A stretch of DNA of 64,000 bases from Agarivorans litoreus (GTDB taxonomy: Bacteria > Pseudomonadota > Gammaproteobacteria > Enterobacterales > Celerinatantimonadaceae), in contig NZ_BLPI01000001.1 in the NCBI RefSeq assembly GCF_019649015.1, positions 62,001-126,000 of the forward strand, given 5' to 3'. The translations under genes were made by a program, and so were the position numbers. Below the pieces are notes generated by a model. The model saw only the letters and a list, made by a program, of their open reading frames with translations, had not been told where the DNA came from and did no database searches. Shown in pieces: positions 1 through 9,564 of the stretch (positions are counted from its first letter, which is position 1; each line of letters begins with the position of its first letter).

Positions 1-1005
1 ACAGCGGAAGTCACTAATGCTGACCCAGACCAAGCTTGGCTAAATGAACTTAGAGATGGGCAGAAGCGTGCAAACAAGGCCTATTTACAAAATGCAGAGA
101 ACTTCCGTTTAGCACTAACTAAGTTTACCAGTAAACCTGAAGAGGCTTATTACAGTATCTTTGAACAAGTGAATATTACCCTACAAATGATGTTCAAATC
201 TTCAGCAGCCCACAGTGTGTATGTAAGTTTGGAACCTAGTAGTGATGAAGATATTTTCTTTCATAGCGTAAACGTTGCCGTGCTCTCGATCTTAGTCGCC
301 AAAAACCTTGGTTTTACCCAAAAAGAATGCCAGCACCTATGCATAGCAGCGATGATTCACGATATTGGCGAATTGAAGGTACCTCAACAGATACGCAGAA
401 AACCAACAGAATGGACTCAGGCAGAGCAGAATTTTTATCAAACTCATCCAAAATTTAGTGCCGAACTCATTAAAAAAGCAGGCTCTTTTCCCAAAGAAGT
501 TTTACCCATAGTAGTAAACCATCATGAACGCCTTGATGGCTCCGGCTATCCTCAAGGGTTAAAAGCTAAGGCTCTAAGCAAAGAGACACAACTTCTAGCA
601 ATCGTAGATGCCTTTGAACATTTATGCGCCCCTTTACCTAATCAAAAGCGTATGACCCCACAAGAAGCTTTTGCTTTCCTCTACAAAAGTGCCGACACCA
701 AATACAATAAACTCTACTTAGAACAGCTAATGAATACACTTGGAATTTATCCACCAGGTTCAATTGTGAGTTTATCAAATAGCAGCTACGCGATGGTTAT
801 GTCTAGCAATCCTAAAGAGAAATTAAAACCAAGAGTGTTACTGTTGGACAAAGGAAAAAATTTCTCCAATGCAAGTATTCTCGATTTGGCTAAAGAAGAG
901 TTGAAAATCAACAAAACAGTAAAATGGGAAGATGTACCCGCTAGCCTGGTAAAGAACTTCGATCCTAAACTACGTAGCTGTTACTTTTTCGACCCTGAAC
1001 AGTGA
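1..1005 (+). CDS. HD-GYP domain cyclic-di-GMP phosphodiesterase (5' end outside window)
   Basis: The frame is open from base 1 to the stop at 1005, so this is the C-terminal 334 residues of a longer protein. A GTG at 169 is only an internal codon. The HD pair lies at about residues 120-121 (MIHDIGELKVP) and the GYP signature at about 174-184 (HHERLDGSGYP), both intact, as expected for HD-GYP enzymes that hydrolyse c-di-GMP to pGpG/GMP. The 120 residues ahead of the HD pair could belong to a DUF3391-like region, but too little is present to say. About 110 residues follow the catalytic core with no motif I recognise. It probably acts in the cytosol. Family call is strong; activity is inferred from the motifs. 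Confidence 0.88.
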   Translation, partial: TAEVTNADPDQAWLNELRDGQKRANKAYLQNAENFRLALTKFTSKPEEAYYSIFEQVNITLQMMFKSSAAHSVYVSLEPSSDEDIFFHSVNVAVLSILVAKNLGFTQKECQHLCIAAMIHDIGELKVPQQIRRKPTEWTQAEQNFYQTHPKFSAELIKKAGSFPKEVLPIVVNHHERLDGSGYPQGLKAKALSKETQLLAIVDAFEHLCAPLPNQKRMTPQEAFAFLYKSADTKYNKLYLEQLMNTLGIYPPGSIVSLSNSSYAMVMSSNPKEKLKPRVLLLDKGKNFSNASILDLAKEELKINKTVKWEDVPASLVKNFDPKLRSCYFFDPEQ

Positions 1006-1025
1006 CACTTCACTAAATACCAATC

Positions 1026-1056
1026 AAAAAAAAGCCCGATAATTCGGGCTTTTTTG
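1026..1056. terminator. Bidirectional rho-independent terminator
   Basis: The inverted repeat AAAAAAGCCCGA-TAAT-TCGGGCTTTTTT lies between the convergent HD-GYP and RND genes. It has an A tract on one side and a T tract on the other, so it can serve both strands. Confidence 0.85.
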
Positions 1057-1068
1057 CATTTTTTTTAA

Positions 1069-4000
1069 CTATAAATTGGGGGCATCTTTAATACCCTTAG
1101 CTTTCTCTCTCAAGCCTTGTAACATTACGTAGAATACCGGCACTAAACACGTTCCCACAATTGTGGCCGCAATCATGCCTCCCATTACTGCGTATCCAAG
1201 GGAAACTCGACTTGCAGCTCCAGCTCCAGTTGCAATAACAAGAGGAATAACACCAAGAATGAAAGAGAACGCTGTCATCAATACAGCTCTAAAACGTAGC
1301 CGAGCCGCTTTAACCGCAGAGTCTCGAATACTCATTCCCCCTTCACGTAGCTGCTTTGCAAATTCCACAATAAGAATTGCGTTCTTACACGCCAAACCTA
1401 TCAACAATACTAAGCCAATTTGGGTATACAAGTTTACATCTGAACCCATAATCCAAATGTAAACAAATGCACCTAGTATCGCGATAGGAACAGCTAACAT
1501 AACCGAGATAGGCACAGTCCAACTTTCATATTGAGCAACTAAGAATAAATAGGTAAATATTAATGCCAAAGTAAAAATGAACGGCGCTAAGTTACCTGCC
1601 TTAAGTTCTTGGTAAGTTTGACCAGACCACTCGTACGTATAGCCTGCTGGGAAGGTTGTGTCAGCAATCCTCTTCACTGCATCAATGGCTTGACCAGAAC
1701 TAAAACCAGGTGCTGGGAAAGCATTCATCTTAACTGCGCCGTACAAGTTGAACTGGTTGATATACTCAGGCCCTAGCTTTGGCTCAACTTGAACTAAGGT
1801 ATTGAGAGGGACCATTTCATCAAACTTGTTTCGAATGTAAAACCGGGCTATATCCTGTTCAGAATCGCGGAACTCTGTTTCGGCCTGCATGTTTACCCGG
1901 AACACTTTACCAAATCGGTTAAAGTCATTCACATACATAGAGCCAAGCATGGTTTGCAATGTTGTAAAGATACTACTTAACTGGACACCCTGTACTTTTG
2001 CTTTTTGGCGGTCTACATCTACGAATAGTTGCGGAACGTCAGCTCGATAAGTACTAAAGGCCGCAGTGAGATCGGGGTTGCTTGCTGCCTCTATGGCAGT
2101 AGCGCGCATAACACTTGCAAGTGACTCTGGTGAACGGCCTAAGGTATCTTGAATGTAGAATTCAACACCCGATACCGTGCCTACTCCAGGTAAAGCAGGT
2201 AAAGAAAAACCAACAGCTTGTGCTTCGTTGTAACTGGCCAATACTCCGTTAGCTCTTTGGACTATATTAGATTCAATTAATGCAGGGTCTGTTCGCTCAT
2301 CCCAATGAGAAAGAATTACAACCATCAAGCCGGCATTAGAAGAAACTGCACCAGAAATAATCGAATAGCCGCTTGCTGAAATTACGTTGGTTACGCCATC
2401 CATTTCATTTAATTCGTCCACCATTCGGGATACGACTTCTTTAGTACGGTTAATCGACGCACCATTTGGCAGTTGAACATCAATGAAAAAAGCTTTCTTA
2501 TCTTCAGTGGGCACAAAACCAGAGGGAAGTGATGTTGCCAAATACCCCGTTGCACCTATAAGTAAAACGTAGACTATTCCGACAATAGAAAGTTTTCGTA
2601 CCATTCCACTTACAAAACCACTGTATTTACCAGTGACTTTATCAAAGTGTTTGTTAAAGAAAGCATGAAAACCTTTTTCATGAACTTTAGGTGTTCTCAA
2701 TAACGAGGCACATAACGCCGGGCTTAACGTTAAAGCATTGACAGATGAAATTAGTACCGAGATACAAATTGTAATCGAAAACTGGGCATACATTTGACCG
2801 GTAATACCAGGCATTACAGCTGTAGGTGCAAATACTGCTAGTAGCACCAAGGTAGTGGCAACAACCGGACCTGTAACCTCTTGCATAGACTTGGTGGTTG
2901 CTTCTACAGCATTCAAACCTTCGTCTTGCATTAAACGCGTAGTGTTTTCAACAACTACAATGGCATCATCGACCACAATACCAATCGCGAGAATTAACGC
3001 GAATAAAGATACGGTGTTAATGCTCATGCCGGTAGCAAGCAAGAAAGCAAAAGTACCAACTAAAGATACCGGTATAGCAATGGCTGGGATCAGCGTTTGT
3101 CGAACATCTTGCAAGAAGATATAAACAACAAAAATAACCAAGGCGATTGCGATGAGAAGTGTTTCCAACATTTCATCTATCGACGTTTCAACGAATTCGG
3201 TAGTGTCGTACAACACTTTGTAATCCATATCTTCGGGAAACTGCTCACTTAAGCGCGTTATCTCTTCCCTAACACCTTTAGCTACTTCTAAAGCATTTGC
3301 TCCACTTGCTTGATAAATAAATAGTAAGGCCGAATCTTGATTGTCTAATTTAGCTTCAGCATCGTAGCTAGCTGCGCCAAGTTCTATACGAGAAATGTCT
3401 TTTAAATAAACTGCACTTCCATCAGGGTTTGAGCGAACGATAATTTCTTCAAACTCTTCTGGATGACTTAAACGCCCTTTCGTAGATAAGGTGTACTGAA
3501 ACTGCTGGTCGCGCGGCACGGGGGCTGCACCAATTCGACCAGCGGCAACTTGAATATTCTGCTCTTGAATAGAGGTTATTGCATCTTCAACGGTAACACC
3601 TAAACTGGCCATACGATCTGGGTTTAACCAAATACGCATCGAATAGTCCATGCCACCGATAATGCTTACTTTAGATACCCCATTTACCCTAGCAAGGTTA
3701 TCTTTAATATTGATCCCCATGTAGTTATTTAAGAACAGGTTATCTAAAGATTCATTTGGTGAAACTAGGTTAAGCATCATCAAGATATTTGGATCTTGTT
3801 TTTCTACTTTCACTCCATTTCGTTGAACTTCGGAGGGAAGTCTGGGCATAGCTTGTTGAACACGGTTTTGCACGTTTACCTGCGCCATATCAACATTGCT
3901 GCCCACTTCAAAAGTCACGTTTAGGCTATAAGAGCCATCATTCGCACCTTTTGACTCCATGTAGATCATGTTTTCTACACCGTTTACTTCGGCCTCAATA

Positions 4001-4194
4001 ACCTTAGCGACGGTATCTGCAACAACCTCCGCGCTAGCTCCTGGGTAACTGGTGGTGACTGAAACCATTGGAGGAGAAATATTGGGGAACTCAGCAATTG
4101 GCAATACCGGTATCGACAAAAAGCCAGCCAATGTTAAAACGATAGAAATAACAAAGGCAAACTTGGGTCGATGAATAAAAAACTTACTAATCAT
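1069..4194 (-). CDS. RND efflux pump inner-membrane transporter (AcrB/MexB, HAE1 family)
   Basis: This is a 1041-residue proton-driven exporter of the hydrophobe/amphiphile RND class, which works as an inner-membrane trimer with a periplasmic adaptor and an outer-membrane channel. The start at 4194 gives the usual N-terminus [13 protein letters not shown]; a longer reading to 4263 adds 23 residues that do not fit the family. A Shine-Dalgarno TAAGGAG at 4201-4207 overlaps the stop codon of the upstream adaptor gene, so the two are translationally linked. The proton-relay Asp pair is at residues 409-410 ([13 protein letters not shown]), and the TM10 lysine is present in [12 protein letters not shown]. 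No TetR-type regulator or TolC-like gene lies beside the pair, so the channel is presumably encoded elsewhere. Substrates cannot be read from the sequence. Confidence 0.95.
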   Translation of the reverse strand: MISKFFIHRPKFAFVISIVLTLAGFLSIPVLPIAEFPNISPPMVSVTTSYPGASAEVVADTVAKVIEAEVNGVENMIYMESKGANDGSYSLNVTFEVGSNVDMAQVNVQNRVQQAMPRLPSEVQRNGVKVEKQDPNILMMLNLVSPNESLDNLFLNNYMGINIKDNLARVNGVSKVSIIGGMDYSMRIWLNPDRMASLGVTVEDAITSIQEQNIQVAAGRIGAAPVPRDQQFQYTLSTKGRLSHPEEFEEIIVRSNPDGSAVYLKDISRIELGAASYDAEAKLDNQDSALLFIYQASGANALEVAKGVREEITRLSEQFPEDMDYKVLYDTTEFVETSIDEMLETLLIAIALVIFVVYIFLQDVRQTLIPAIAIPVSLVGTFAFLLATGMSINTVSLFALILAIGIVVDDAIVVVENTTRLMQDEGLNAVEATTKSMQEVTGPVVATTLVLLAVFAPTAVMPGITGQMYAQFSITICISVLISSVNALTLSPALCASLLRTPKVHEKGFHAFFNKHFDKVTGKYSGFVSGMVRKLSIVGIVYVLLIGATGYLATSLPSGFVPTEDKKAFFIDVQLPNGASINRTKEVVSRMVDELNEMDGVTNVISASGYSIISGAVSSNAGLMVVILSHWDERTDPALIESNIVQRANGVLASYNEAQAVGFSLPALPGVGTVSGVEFYIQDTLGRSPESLASVMRATAIEAASNPDLTAAFSTYRADVPQLFVDVDRQKAKVQGVQLSSIFTTLQTMLGSMYVNDFNRFGKVFRVNMQAETEFRDSEQDIARFYIRNKFDEMVPLNTLVQVEPKLGPEYINQFNLYGAVKMNAFPAPGFSSGQAIDAVKRIADTTFPAGYTYEWSGQTYQELKAGNLAPFIFTLALIFTYLFLVAQYESWTVPISVMLAVPIAILGAFVYIWIMGSDVNLYTQIGLVLLIGLACKNAILIVEFAKQLREGGMSIRDSAVKAARLRFRAVLMTAFSFILGVIPLVIATGAGAASRVSLGYAVMGGMIAATIVGTCLVPVFYVMLQGLREKAKGIKDAPNL

Positions 4195-4204
4195 CACCGA
4201 CTCC

Positions 4205-5368
4205 TTAGGACTGGGTATCAGAGAATGGTTGAATAGTATCCATTTCGTGATCGACTTCCGCACCTATACGCGCTTTTTGCAGGCCTTCTGTGATAACTAA
4301 ATCACCCTTTTCTAAGCCTTTTTCTACTTGCCAATCAATGCCATAGCGTTCGCCAAGTTCTACATTTCGACGGGTAACAATATCTTTTTTATCAACCGTT
4401 AGTACATAGCGTCCCTGTTGGTCCTCTTGAACGGCCCGCTGCGGAATTAACATTACTTCCTGTTGCTCAGGCGACTCGATGATTACTGTTACGTACAAAC
4501 CCGGTACGATAATATGTTCTTTATTCGGAAACTCTGCACGGATGGCTAAGGTACCAGTTGTGGCATCAACTCGGTTATCAACAAAATCCATTTTACCGAT
4601 CTCGTCAAATAACGTGCCATCAGGAAACTTAATTTTCACTGGGAATTCGTTCAGTTTAAACGGTGTAGTTACAGATTTGTGCGCCCGTTGCGCTTCAATG
4701 AGCACTTTTTCCGGTAGTTGGAAGTTAACCCAAACAGGCTCCATTTGAACCAAGTCCGCCAGTTTTGTTTGATCGGGCGAAATAAGGTCACCAGTGAATA
4801 CAGCAGCGCGACTAATACGACCGGTAAACGGCGCGTAAATCTTGGTGTAACCAAGTTCTAGTTTGGCATTGTCCAACTCGGCATTTGCACTTTGTAAAGA
4901 CGCAGCCGTTTGCAGTTTACGAGATAATAGATTGTCGTAATCAGATTGGCTAATGAAGTTATCTTTAATCAAGCCTTCACCGCGTTTAAAATTGAGAACA
5001 GCGGTGTCGTATGCGGCCTTAGCTTGGGCTACTAAGGCCTCAGATGCTTTAACTGCTGCGTCATATTGAGCTGGGTCGATTTCAAAAAGTAATGCCCCTT
5101 CCTCAACAACGCTCCCCTCTTCAAAATTAGTCTTTAGTAAGTTACCGCGAACTTTAGATTTAATGGTGATATCTTGAGTAGATTCTGTTCTGCCTACAAA
5201 TTCTCTACTTGGTGTTACTTGTTTCATCGCAACTTCAAAAACTTTAACGTTAGCTTTCACAACTGGCGGAGGAGGTGGTGCGGTATCACACGCACTTAAA
5301 AATGAAAGTGAGGCAAGCGTAAGGCCCAAGACCTTTGCCACACGCGCTACAACAGGTGTGCGGTTCAT
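4205..5368 (-). CDS. RND efflux periplasmic adaptor lipoprotein (membrane fusion protein)
   Basis: A 387-residue AcrA/MexA-type adaptor that bridges the RND pump and an outer-membrane channel. The ATG at 5368 was chosen over the upstream start at 5407 because CAAGGA sits 6 bases ahead of it and the protein then begins with a clean lipoprotein signal: a hydrophobic stretch ending LSFLSAC, with Cys27 as the lipidation site, followed by a Pro-rich linker. The order is biotinyl/lipoyl-like half-motif, alpha-helical hairpin (about 95-165, Ala- and Lys-rich coiled coil), second lipoyl half, beta-barrel and membrane-proximal domain. It forms an operon with the transporter gene that follows. Confidence 0.93.
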   Translation of the reverse strand: MNRTPVVARVAKVLGLTLASLSFLSACDTAPPPPPVVKANVKVFEVAMKQVTPSREFVGRTESTQDITIKSKVRGNLLKTNFEEGSVVEEGALLFEIDPAQYDAAVKASEALVAQAKAAYDTAVLNFKRGEGLIKDNFISQSDYDNLLSRKLQTAASLQSANAELDNAKLELGYTKIYAPFTGRISRAAVFTGDLISPDQTKLADLVQMEPVWVNFQLPEKVLIEAQRAHKSVTTPFKLNEFPVKIKFPDGTLFDEIGKMDFVDNRVDATTGTLAIRAEFPNKEHIIVPGLYVTVIIESPEQQEVMLIPQRAVQEDQQGRYVLTVDKKDIVTRRNVELGERYGIDWQVEKGLEKGDLVITEGLQKARIGAEVDHEMDTIQPFSDTQS

Positions 5369-5576
5369 AAACATTCCTTGTAAATTTTTGTATACCGAGT
5401 AAACCATTACTAATCATAGTCCTAATGTGGGAGCATGAAAACCAAAGGAGCCATTTTTGCACCACATTTTTCTAAATATTAAACAACAGCTTACTCTGTA
5501 TACAAGGTTCGTTTCTATTTCCTGTATATGCAAGGTTTTGATACCATCCTTTTATAACTTGTTTTATGAGCTTAAC

Positions 5577-6080
5577 ATGCAGTTTCAAAAGATAGACAAA
5601 GCCTTATATCAACAACGATCGCGCTATACTTATTTGGGTATTTCCGGCTTATTGATTTTGTTCACCTTGTTTTGGTCAAGCCTATTTATTGCCTTGTTTT
5701 CGAAGGGTTCTGATAACTTTTATCTCAACCTAATGGGTGTGGTAGCAGCAGTGGTTACCATTATCCCTATCGTATTAACGCTGAAAGAGAGAGCATGGTT
5801 TTATGAGGTCATGTATGTTTGGCGTTTAAAGCAAGAACTCAACAAAATTAACCGTAAGATGGCAGCTTTAGTTAACGCCATGAATAAAGGTGATAAAACA
5901 GCTTTCGAAATCGTTAAGTTTTCCTATTTGGGTAGCCGTCAAATTTGGGAGTTAGATGACAATACCCTTATGCTTAACGAATTAAGTATTTCAGAGAAAA
6001 AGCTTGAGCAGCAAGCGGAACAGTTTAATCTGAACATAGATGCTAACAACTACTCCAGCAGCGCGTTAACAAAATATTGA
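5577..6080 (+). CDS. DUF3087 family inner-membrane protein
   Basis: A 167-residue protein with two predicted transmembrane segments (about 19-41 and 48-68) followed by a charged cytosolic helical region. The family is recognised from NFYLNLMGVV in the second membrane segment and from the later pattern (EVMYVWRLKQELNKINRK, then WELDDNTL). The ATG at 5577 is preferred to the start at 5457, since the extra 40 residues are unlike the family and the N-terminus MQFQKIDKALY fits it. The Shine-Dalgarno is weak. No function is established for DUF3087. It is divergent from the efflux operon, with about 200 bases between. Confidence 0.75.
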   Translation: MQFQKIDKALYQQRSRYTYLGISGLLILFTLFWSSLFIALFSKGSDNFYLNLMGVVAAVVTIIPIVLTLKERAWFYEVMYVWRLKQELNKINRKMAALVNAMNKGDKTAFEIVKFSYLGSRQIWELDDNTLMLNELSISEKKLEQQAEQFNLNIDANNYSSSALTKY

Positions 6081-6114
6081 GCCTATTTTAACCAAGCAGT
6101 GTTAAAGCTATACA

Positions 6115-6762
6115 TCAAGCTTTTAGATGGAGACAAGTATGCCCATCTACCAAGATCGGTGAAATTGATTTGTCTTCTGCAAAAGCCTTTTTGAGCGAAC
6201 CGTCAAGTACCAACTTATCACCCACTTCTGCCTGTTTATCAATTAACTCTGCCGGGTAAGCCCACAAATTGCAATTAACTGCATGCTGTTGATCCGACAG
6301 ATCAGTAGAAACTTGTAACTTCAAATAGCTCTGATTGTTTATACTCTTTCGCAAAGAGGACTTTCCAACAATTTCACCAACCAAAGTGACCTTGTTCCAA
6401 TAGAGTTGAGAAGGCGCTCCAACAAAACTCACTTGTTCAACTTCAATCGCGCTGGTGATAGAGCCTTTGCTGTCTTTTTGGTTTTTTAAGTGCCCGCTGA
6501 TCACTACACCATCACCCGCTTTGGCATACTGCTTAATTCTTTCGGCTTGCTCACCTCGGGCATTAAGCTGAAATACTTCTATTTGCTCTTTACCACTTCC
6601 TTTGGGCTTTCGCTTGAACAATACTTCAAACTGAGTAATGGCAGTCCCATCACTAAAGTAGCGAAGAGTAATTTCCTTAGACACAATGTTGCCTAGAATT
6701 TCTACCGATGAGCGACAGATTACTTGCAAAAACTTTTCTCCACCTGAAGCCTTTAAAGGCAT
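6115..6762 (-). CDS. Protein with two SSB-like OB-fold domains
   Basis: A 215-residue protein that appears to hold two copies of an SSB-type OB fold. Copy 1 spans about 16-115 (VEILGNIV, FEVLFKRK, GDGVVISGHLKN) and copy 2 about 119-213 (VTLVGEIVGKS, LQVSTDL, VNCNLWAYPAELID, GDKLVLDGSLKK). Both repeat the SSB order: strand with a Gly, a hydrophobic strand, a strand carrying an aromatic, then GD-VVISGHL or GDKLVLDGSL. It lacks the acidic SSB C-terminal tip that recruits partners, so it is not the housekeeping SSB. Single-stranded DNA or RNA binding is a reasonable inference, not shown. It is divergent from rsuA by 46 bases. The start has no strong ribosome site. Confidence 0.6.
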   Translation of the reverse strand: MPLKASGGEKFLQVICRSSVEILGNIVSKEITLRYFSDGTAITQFEVLFKRKPKGSGKEQIEVFQLNARGEQAERIKQYAKAGDGVVISGHLKNQKDSKGSITSAIEVEQVSFVGAPSQLYWNKVTLVGEIVGKSSLRKSINNQSYLKLQVSTDLSDQQHAVNCNLWAYPAELIDKQAEVGDKLVLDGSLKKAFAEDKSISPILVDGHTCLHLKA

Positions 6763-6808
6763 TGTTTAGTAAACTTATGCTACAACAAAGTAGCAACAGA
6801 ACCTCATT

Positions 6809-7507
6809 ATGAAATACCCGTGCCGATTAGACAAATTCCTTTCTAAAGCCGCTCACATTTCTCGAAGCGAGGCAAAAAAGTATATTAGAAACAAACGGGT
6901 AAATGTAAATAATTATAAAAACATTAATGCTCAATTAAGTATCCATACGGGTGATAGAGTAAGCTTGGATGGTAATGAGTTAAGCCTAACCACACACCAG
7001 TATTTCATGTTAAATAAACCGCTGGGCTATGTAAGTACAGAGGCCGAAGCAAATCACCCTAGCGCTTTATCCTTAATTGACTCACCACGAAAAATTCACG
7101 CCGCAGGCCGATTAGATATAGATACTTCTGGCTTATTACTACTCACTAGCGATGGTCAATGGTCGCATAAGGTAACTAGCCCAAATAGCAATAAGTTCAA
7201 ACACTATCGTGTAACCTTAGCTGAAGCGATCAGTGATGATGAATTACGTAAACTTGAACAGGGCATATTGTTACGAGGCGAAGACAAACCCACTACCCCA
7301 GCCAAAACTGCACGACTTTGTCAGACCGAGTTCATATTGAGTATTAGCGAAGGCCGTTACCATCAAGTCAAACGTATGTGCGCAGCATTGGGCAACAAGG
7401 TCATTGCCTTACACCGTGAAAAAATTGGTGAAGTAACGCTAGATCAAGCTCTAAAACCAGGTGAGTATAGAGAGCTTAGTGAAACAGAAATTAGATGTTT
7501 TACCTAA
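6809..7507 (+). CDS. rsuA: 16S rRNA pseudouridine(516) synthase RsuA
   Basis: A 232-residue pseudouridine synthase close in length and sequence to E. coli RsuA, which converts U516 of 16S rRNA to pseudouridine. An N-terminal S4 RNA-binding domain (about 4-60, RLDKFLSKAAHISRSEAKKYI) precedes the catalytic domain. The catalytic Asp103 lies in GRLDIDTSGLLLLT. Other family signatures are YFMLNKPLGYV, DGQWSHKVTSP and ISEGRYHQVKRM. These match RsuA better than RluB, RluE or RluF, especially DGQWSH and the end LKPGEYRELSETEI. It converges with the diguanylate cyclase gene 10 bases downstream. Confidence 0.92.
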   Translation: MKYPCRLDKFLSKAAHISRSEAKKYIRNKRVNVNNYKNINAQLSIHTGDRVSLDGNELSLTTHQYFMLNKPLGYVSTEAEANHPSALSLIDSPRKIHAAGRLDIDTSGLLLLTSDGQWSHKVTSPNSNKFKHYRVTLAEAISDDELRKLEQGILLRGEDKPTTPAKTARLCQTEFILSISEGRYHQVKRMCAALGNKVIALHREKIGEVTLDQALKPGEYRELSETEIRCFT

Positions 7508-7517
7508 CCCCACCAAA

Positions 7518-9380
7518 CTAACTCTCACTCATGGATGCATAATCAACTACTCGATTACGCCCATTGTTTTTAGCAACGTACAACGCCTTGTCAGCCTGCT
7601 TATAGAGTTTGGCAAAACTGCTATCTTTTTCACTCTGAGTAATTCCAAAACTACAGGTAAAACCGGGCGTTACCTTAGCTTGCTCAAAGGCTAAACGTAA
7701 TCGCTCTGCTAAGTTAGCAGCTTGTGTTACATCAGTCTCTGGTAACAACATGATAAATTCCTCCCCGCCCCAGCGTGCGAGTAGATCTATTTCTCGTTTC
7801 AACTTATTAATTGTTTCTACCAGACGAATTAAACATAAATCACCAGTATCGTGCCCAAATTCGTCATTTAGTTTTTTAAAATGATCAACATCTATCATCA
7901 TAATCGAAAAACACGAGCCATTTCGGTCACTGCGGCTTTGTTCCAGAAAAACCCTATCTTCAAAATAGCGACGATTTGCTGCACCCGTTAAGGGGTCAGT
8001 ATTGGCAAGTTGTTTTAATTTACTTTCCAAGGACTTTTGAGCACTAATATCAATACTTGAACAGACAAAGTTATGTAATTTGTTTTGCCAATAAACAGCA
8101 GTTACCGTCATTTGTTGAAATGATGTAACGCCGTTATTACTCTGAAGAGCCACCTCACCTAACCAACTGCCTTGCTTCGCAGCAATTTGAAGAACTTCAT
8201 CAAATAGAATATCAGAGCGACCAAAGTCAGTAAGCTTTTTGCCAATCATTTGTTCTACATCTACCCCTGCTTTCTTAGCCAGATACTTGTTAACTTGTAA
8301 TATCTCGCCCTGCGGGTTAGTAACGGCTTGAGAAAACTCGCCTTCAAAAGCAGCCTCTCTTAATGCATTTAGCTCTTCTACCACAGATTTTTCACGGCGA
8401 ATCATTTCTGTTAAATAAGCAGCTATAAAACAACCTATCGTCGACACCACGTAAGCTACGGCTATAAACACTAACCAATGCCTGCTATCTGACGCTAAAT
8501 CGCCATAAGAGATATACAAAAAGGCCATATTACGTTCCTGACCATTATTATCATCAAGAACAGACGTGAACATTAGTCCACTACCAACATTATATGGAGA
8601 GGCAACTGCTCTGTAGGGCGTGTTAGTAAAATAACTGCTAAGTGATGAGAAGCTTAACTTTCCCACTAACTCTGCTAATTTTTTCGAGGTGGACTGACTA
8701 GTTTCACCTTCGATAAGGATATCGTCGCTCGTATAGATAATGGCTCTCTCTACTAACTGAGGACGTCCAACAAAATGCACGGTCTTATTAATCGCCTTTT
8801 GATCATATTCGTTAACCATCCACCCTACTAATTTTGACCATTTATCAAATACTGGAATATATAATACGTAAAAGGTTTGCTGAATGTCTGGATCAAAAAT
8901 GGACTTAGCGTAAACAACTCCTTCATCTCCCCATAACAGCTTCGCAAAATAATTTTTCACAAAAGGATTAGTTTTAGCTCCCCATTCTAGTTTATGACCA
9001 GTACTTGCTTGGACCAACGCGAGATCAACGCGTCCATCTCGGTGAATATAATAAAAATCACCTTCTAAATTCACATCACGAGCGATCCTTTGCCATTCTG
9101 TAGCGAGCGTGACCAAGGTTAACTCAGATTCATCATTAACGTAGTTAAGTAACCCTAGAGTTCGGGTTAACAGTGAAAGGCGTTGCGACAACAGGCTTAT
9201 TAAATGCTTGTTAGCAGTCTTAAATCCGCCAAAAGACAACTCTACTTCTTCTACAATCTGATTTTTTATAGTCTGGTAACGATGAAAGATCACCGTAGCA
9301 AACAGCAAGGTCACCAACAAAGTCCAAAAGCTTGCTTTCTTTCGCCACGAAATGTTTGTTTTAAGAAAATGTAAATTCAA
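7518..9380 (-). CDS. Membrane-bound diguanylate cyclase with periplasmic sensor and PAS domain
   Basis: A 620-residue sensor enzyme. Transmembrane helix 1 is at about 15-32, then a periplasmic region of about 265 residues resembling a double-Cache ligand sensor, then transmembrane helix 2 at about 301-323, a PAS domain at about 340-445 and a GGDEF domain at about 455-615. The active-site loop is GGEEF at 538-542. The inhibitory RxxD site is intact (REID, 529-532), so product inhibition is expected. It makes c-di-GMP from two GTP at the cytosolic face of the membrane. The only plausible start is a TTG at 9380, with a poor ribosome site. The ligand is unknown. Confidence 0.9.
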   Translation of the reverse strand: MNLHFLKTNISWRKKASFWTLLVTLLFATVIFHRYQTIKNQIVEEVELSFGGFKTANKHLISLLSQRLSLLTRTLGLLNYVNDESELTLVTLATEWQRIARDVNLEGDFYYIHRDGRVDLALVQASTGHKLEWGAKTNPFVKNYFAKLLWGDEGVVYAKSIFDPDIQQTFYVLYIPVFDKWSKLVGWMVNEYDQKAINKTVHFVGRPQLVERAIIYTSDDILIEGETSQSTSKKLAELVGKLSFSSLSSYFTNTPYRAVASPYNVGSGLMFTSVLDDNNGQERNMAFLYISYGDLASDSRHWLVFIAVAYVVSTIGCFIAAYLTEMIRREKSVVEELNALREAAFEGEFSQAVTNPQGEILQVNKYLAKKAGVDVEQMIGKKLTDFGRSDILFDEVLQIAAKQGSWLGEVALQSNNGVTSFQQMTVTAVYWQNKLHNFVCSSIDISAQKSLESKLKQLANTDPLTGAANRRYFEDRVFLEQSRSDRNGSCFSIMMIDVDHFKKLNDEFGHDTGDLCLIRLVETINKLKREIDLLARWGGEEFIMLLPETDVTQAANLAERLRLAFEQAKVTPGFTCSFGITQSEKDSSFAKLYKQADKALYVAKNNGRNRVVDYASMSES

Positions 9381-9510
9381 GTGCGCACTTTAAGATCTAT
9401 TTGAATACACCCCATTATTAAACAACTTAAGCAGTTTTGCTCTGGAAAACTACAGCAATTTTGGAAAAAACAAACAATAAATCAAATAATATGAAATTGA
9501 ATATTCATAC

Positions 9511-9539
9511 TTGAATGCTTAACGGGCTACTAGGATACT
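9511..9539 (+). promoter_or_regulatory. Possible sigma70 promoter for malZ
   Basis: TTGAAT at 9511-9516 and GATACT at 9534-9539 are separated by 17 bases, upstream of the malZ ribosome site AAGGTAAATAC. Both boxes are only 4/6 matches, so this is a weak call. I see no MalT or CRP box. Confidence 0.3.
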
Positions 9540-9564
9540 TAGCAAAAAACAACAAGGTAAATAC

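Noticed and set aside
169..1005. A GTG at 169 as start of the HD-GYP gene
   Set aside because: The frame stays open to base 1 with no ribosome site at 169, so the gene begins outside the window.
7461..7694. A 77-codon frame overlapping the ends of rsuA and the cyclase gene
   Set aside because: It is antisense to the conserved GGDEF region and has no recognisable domain.
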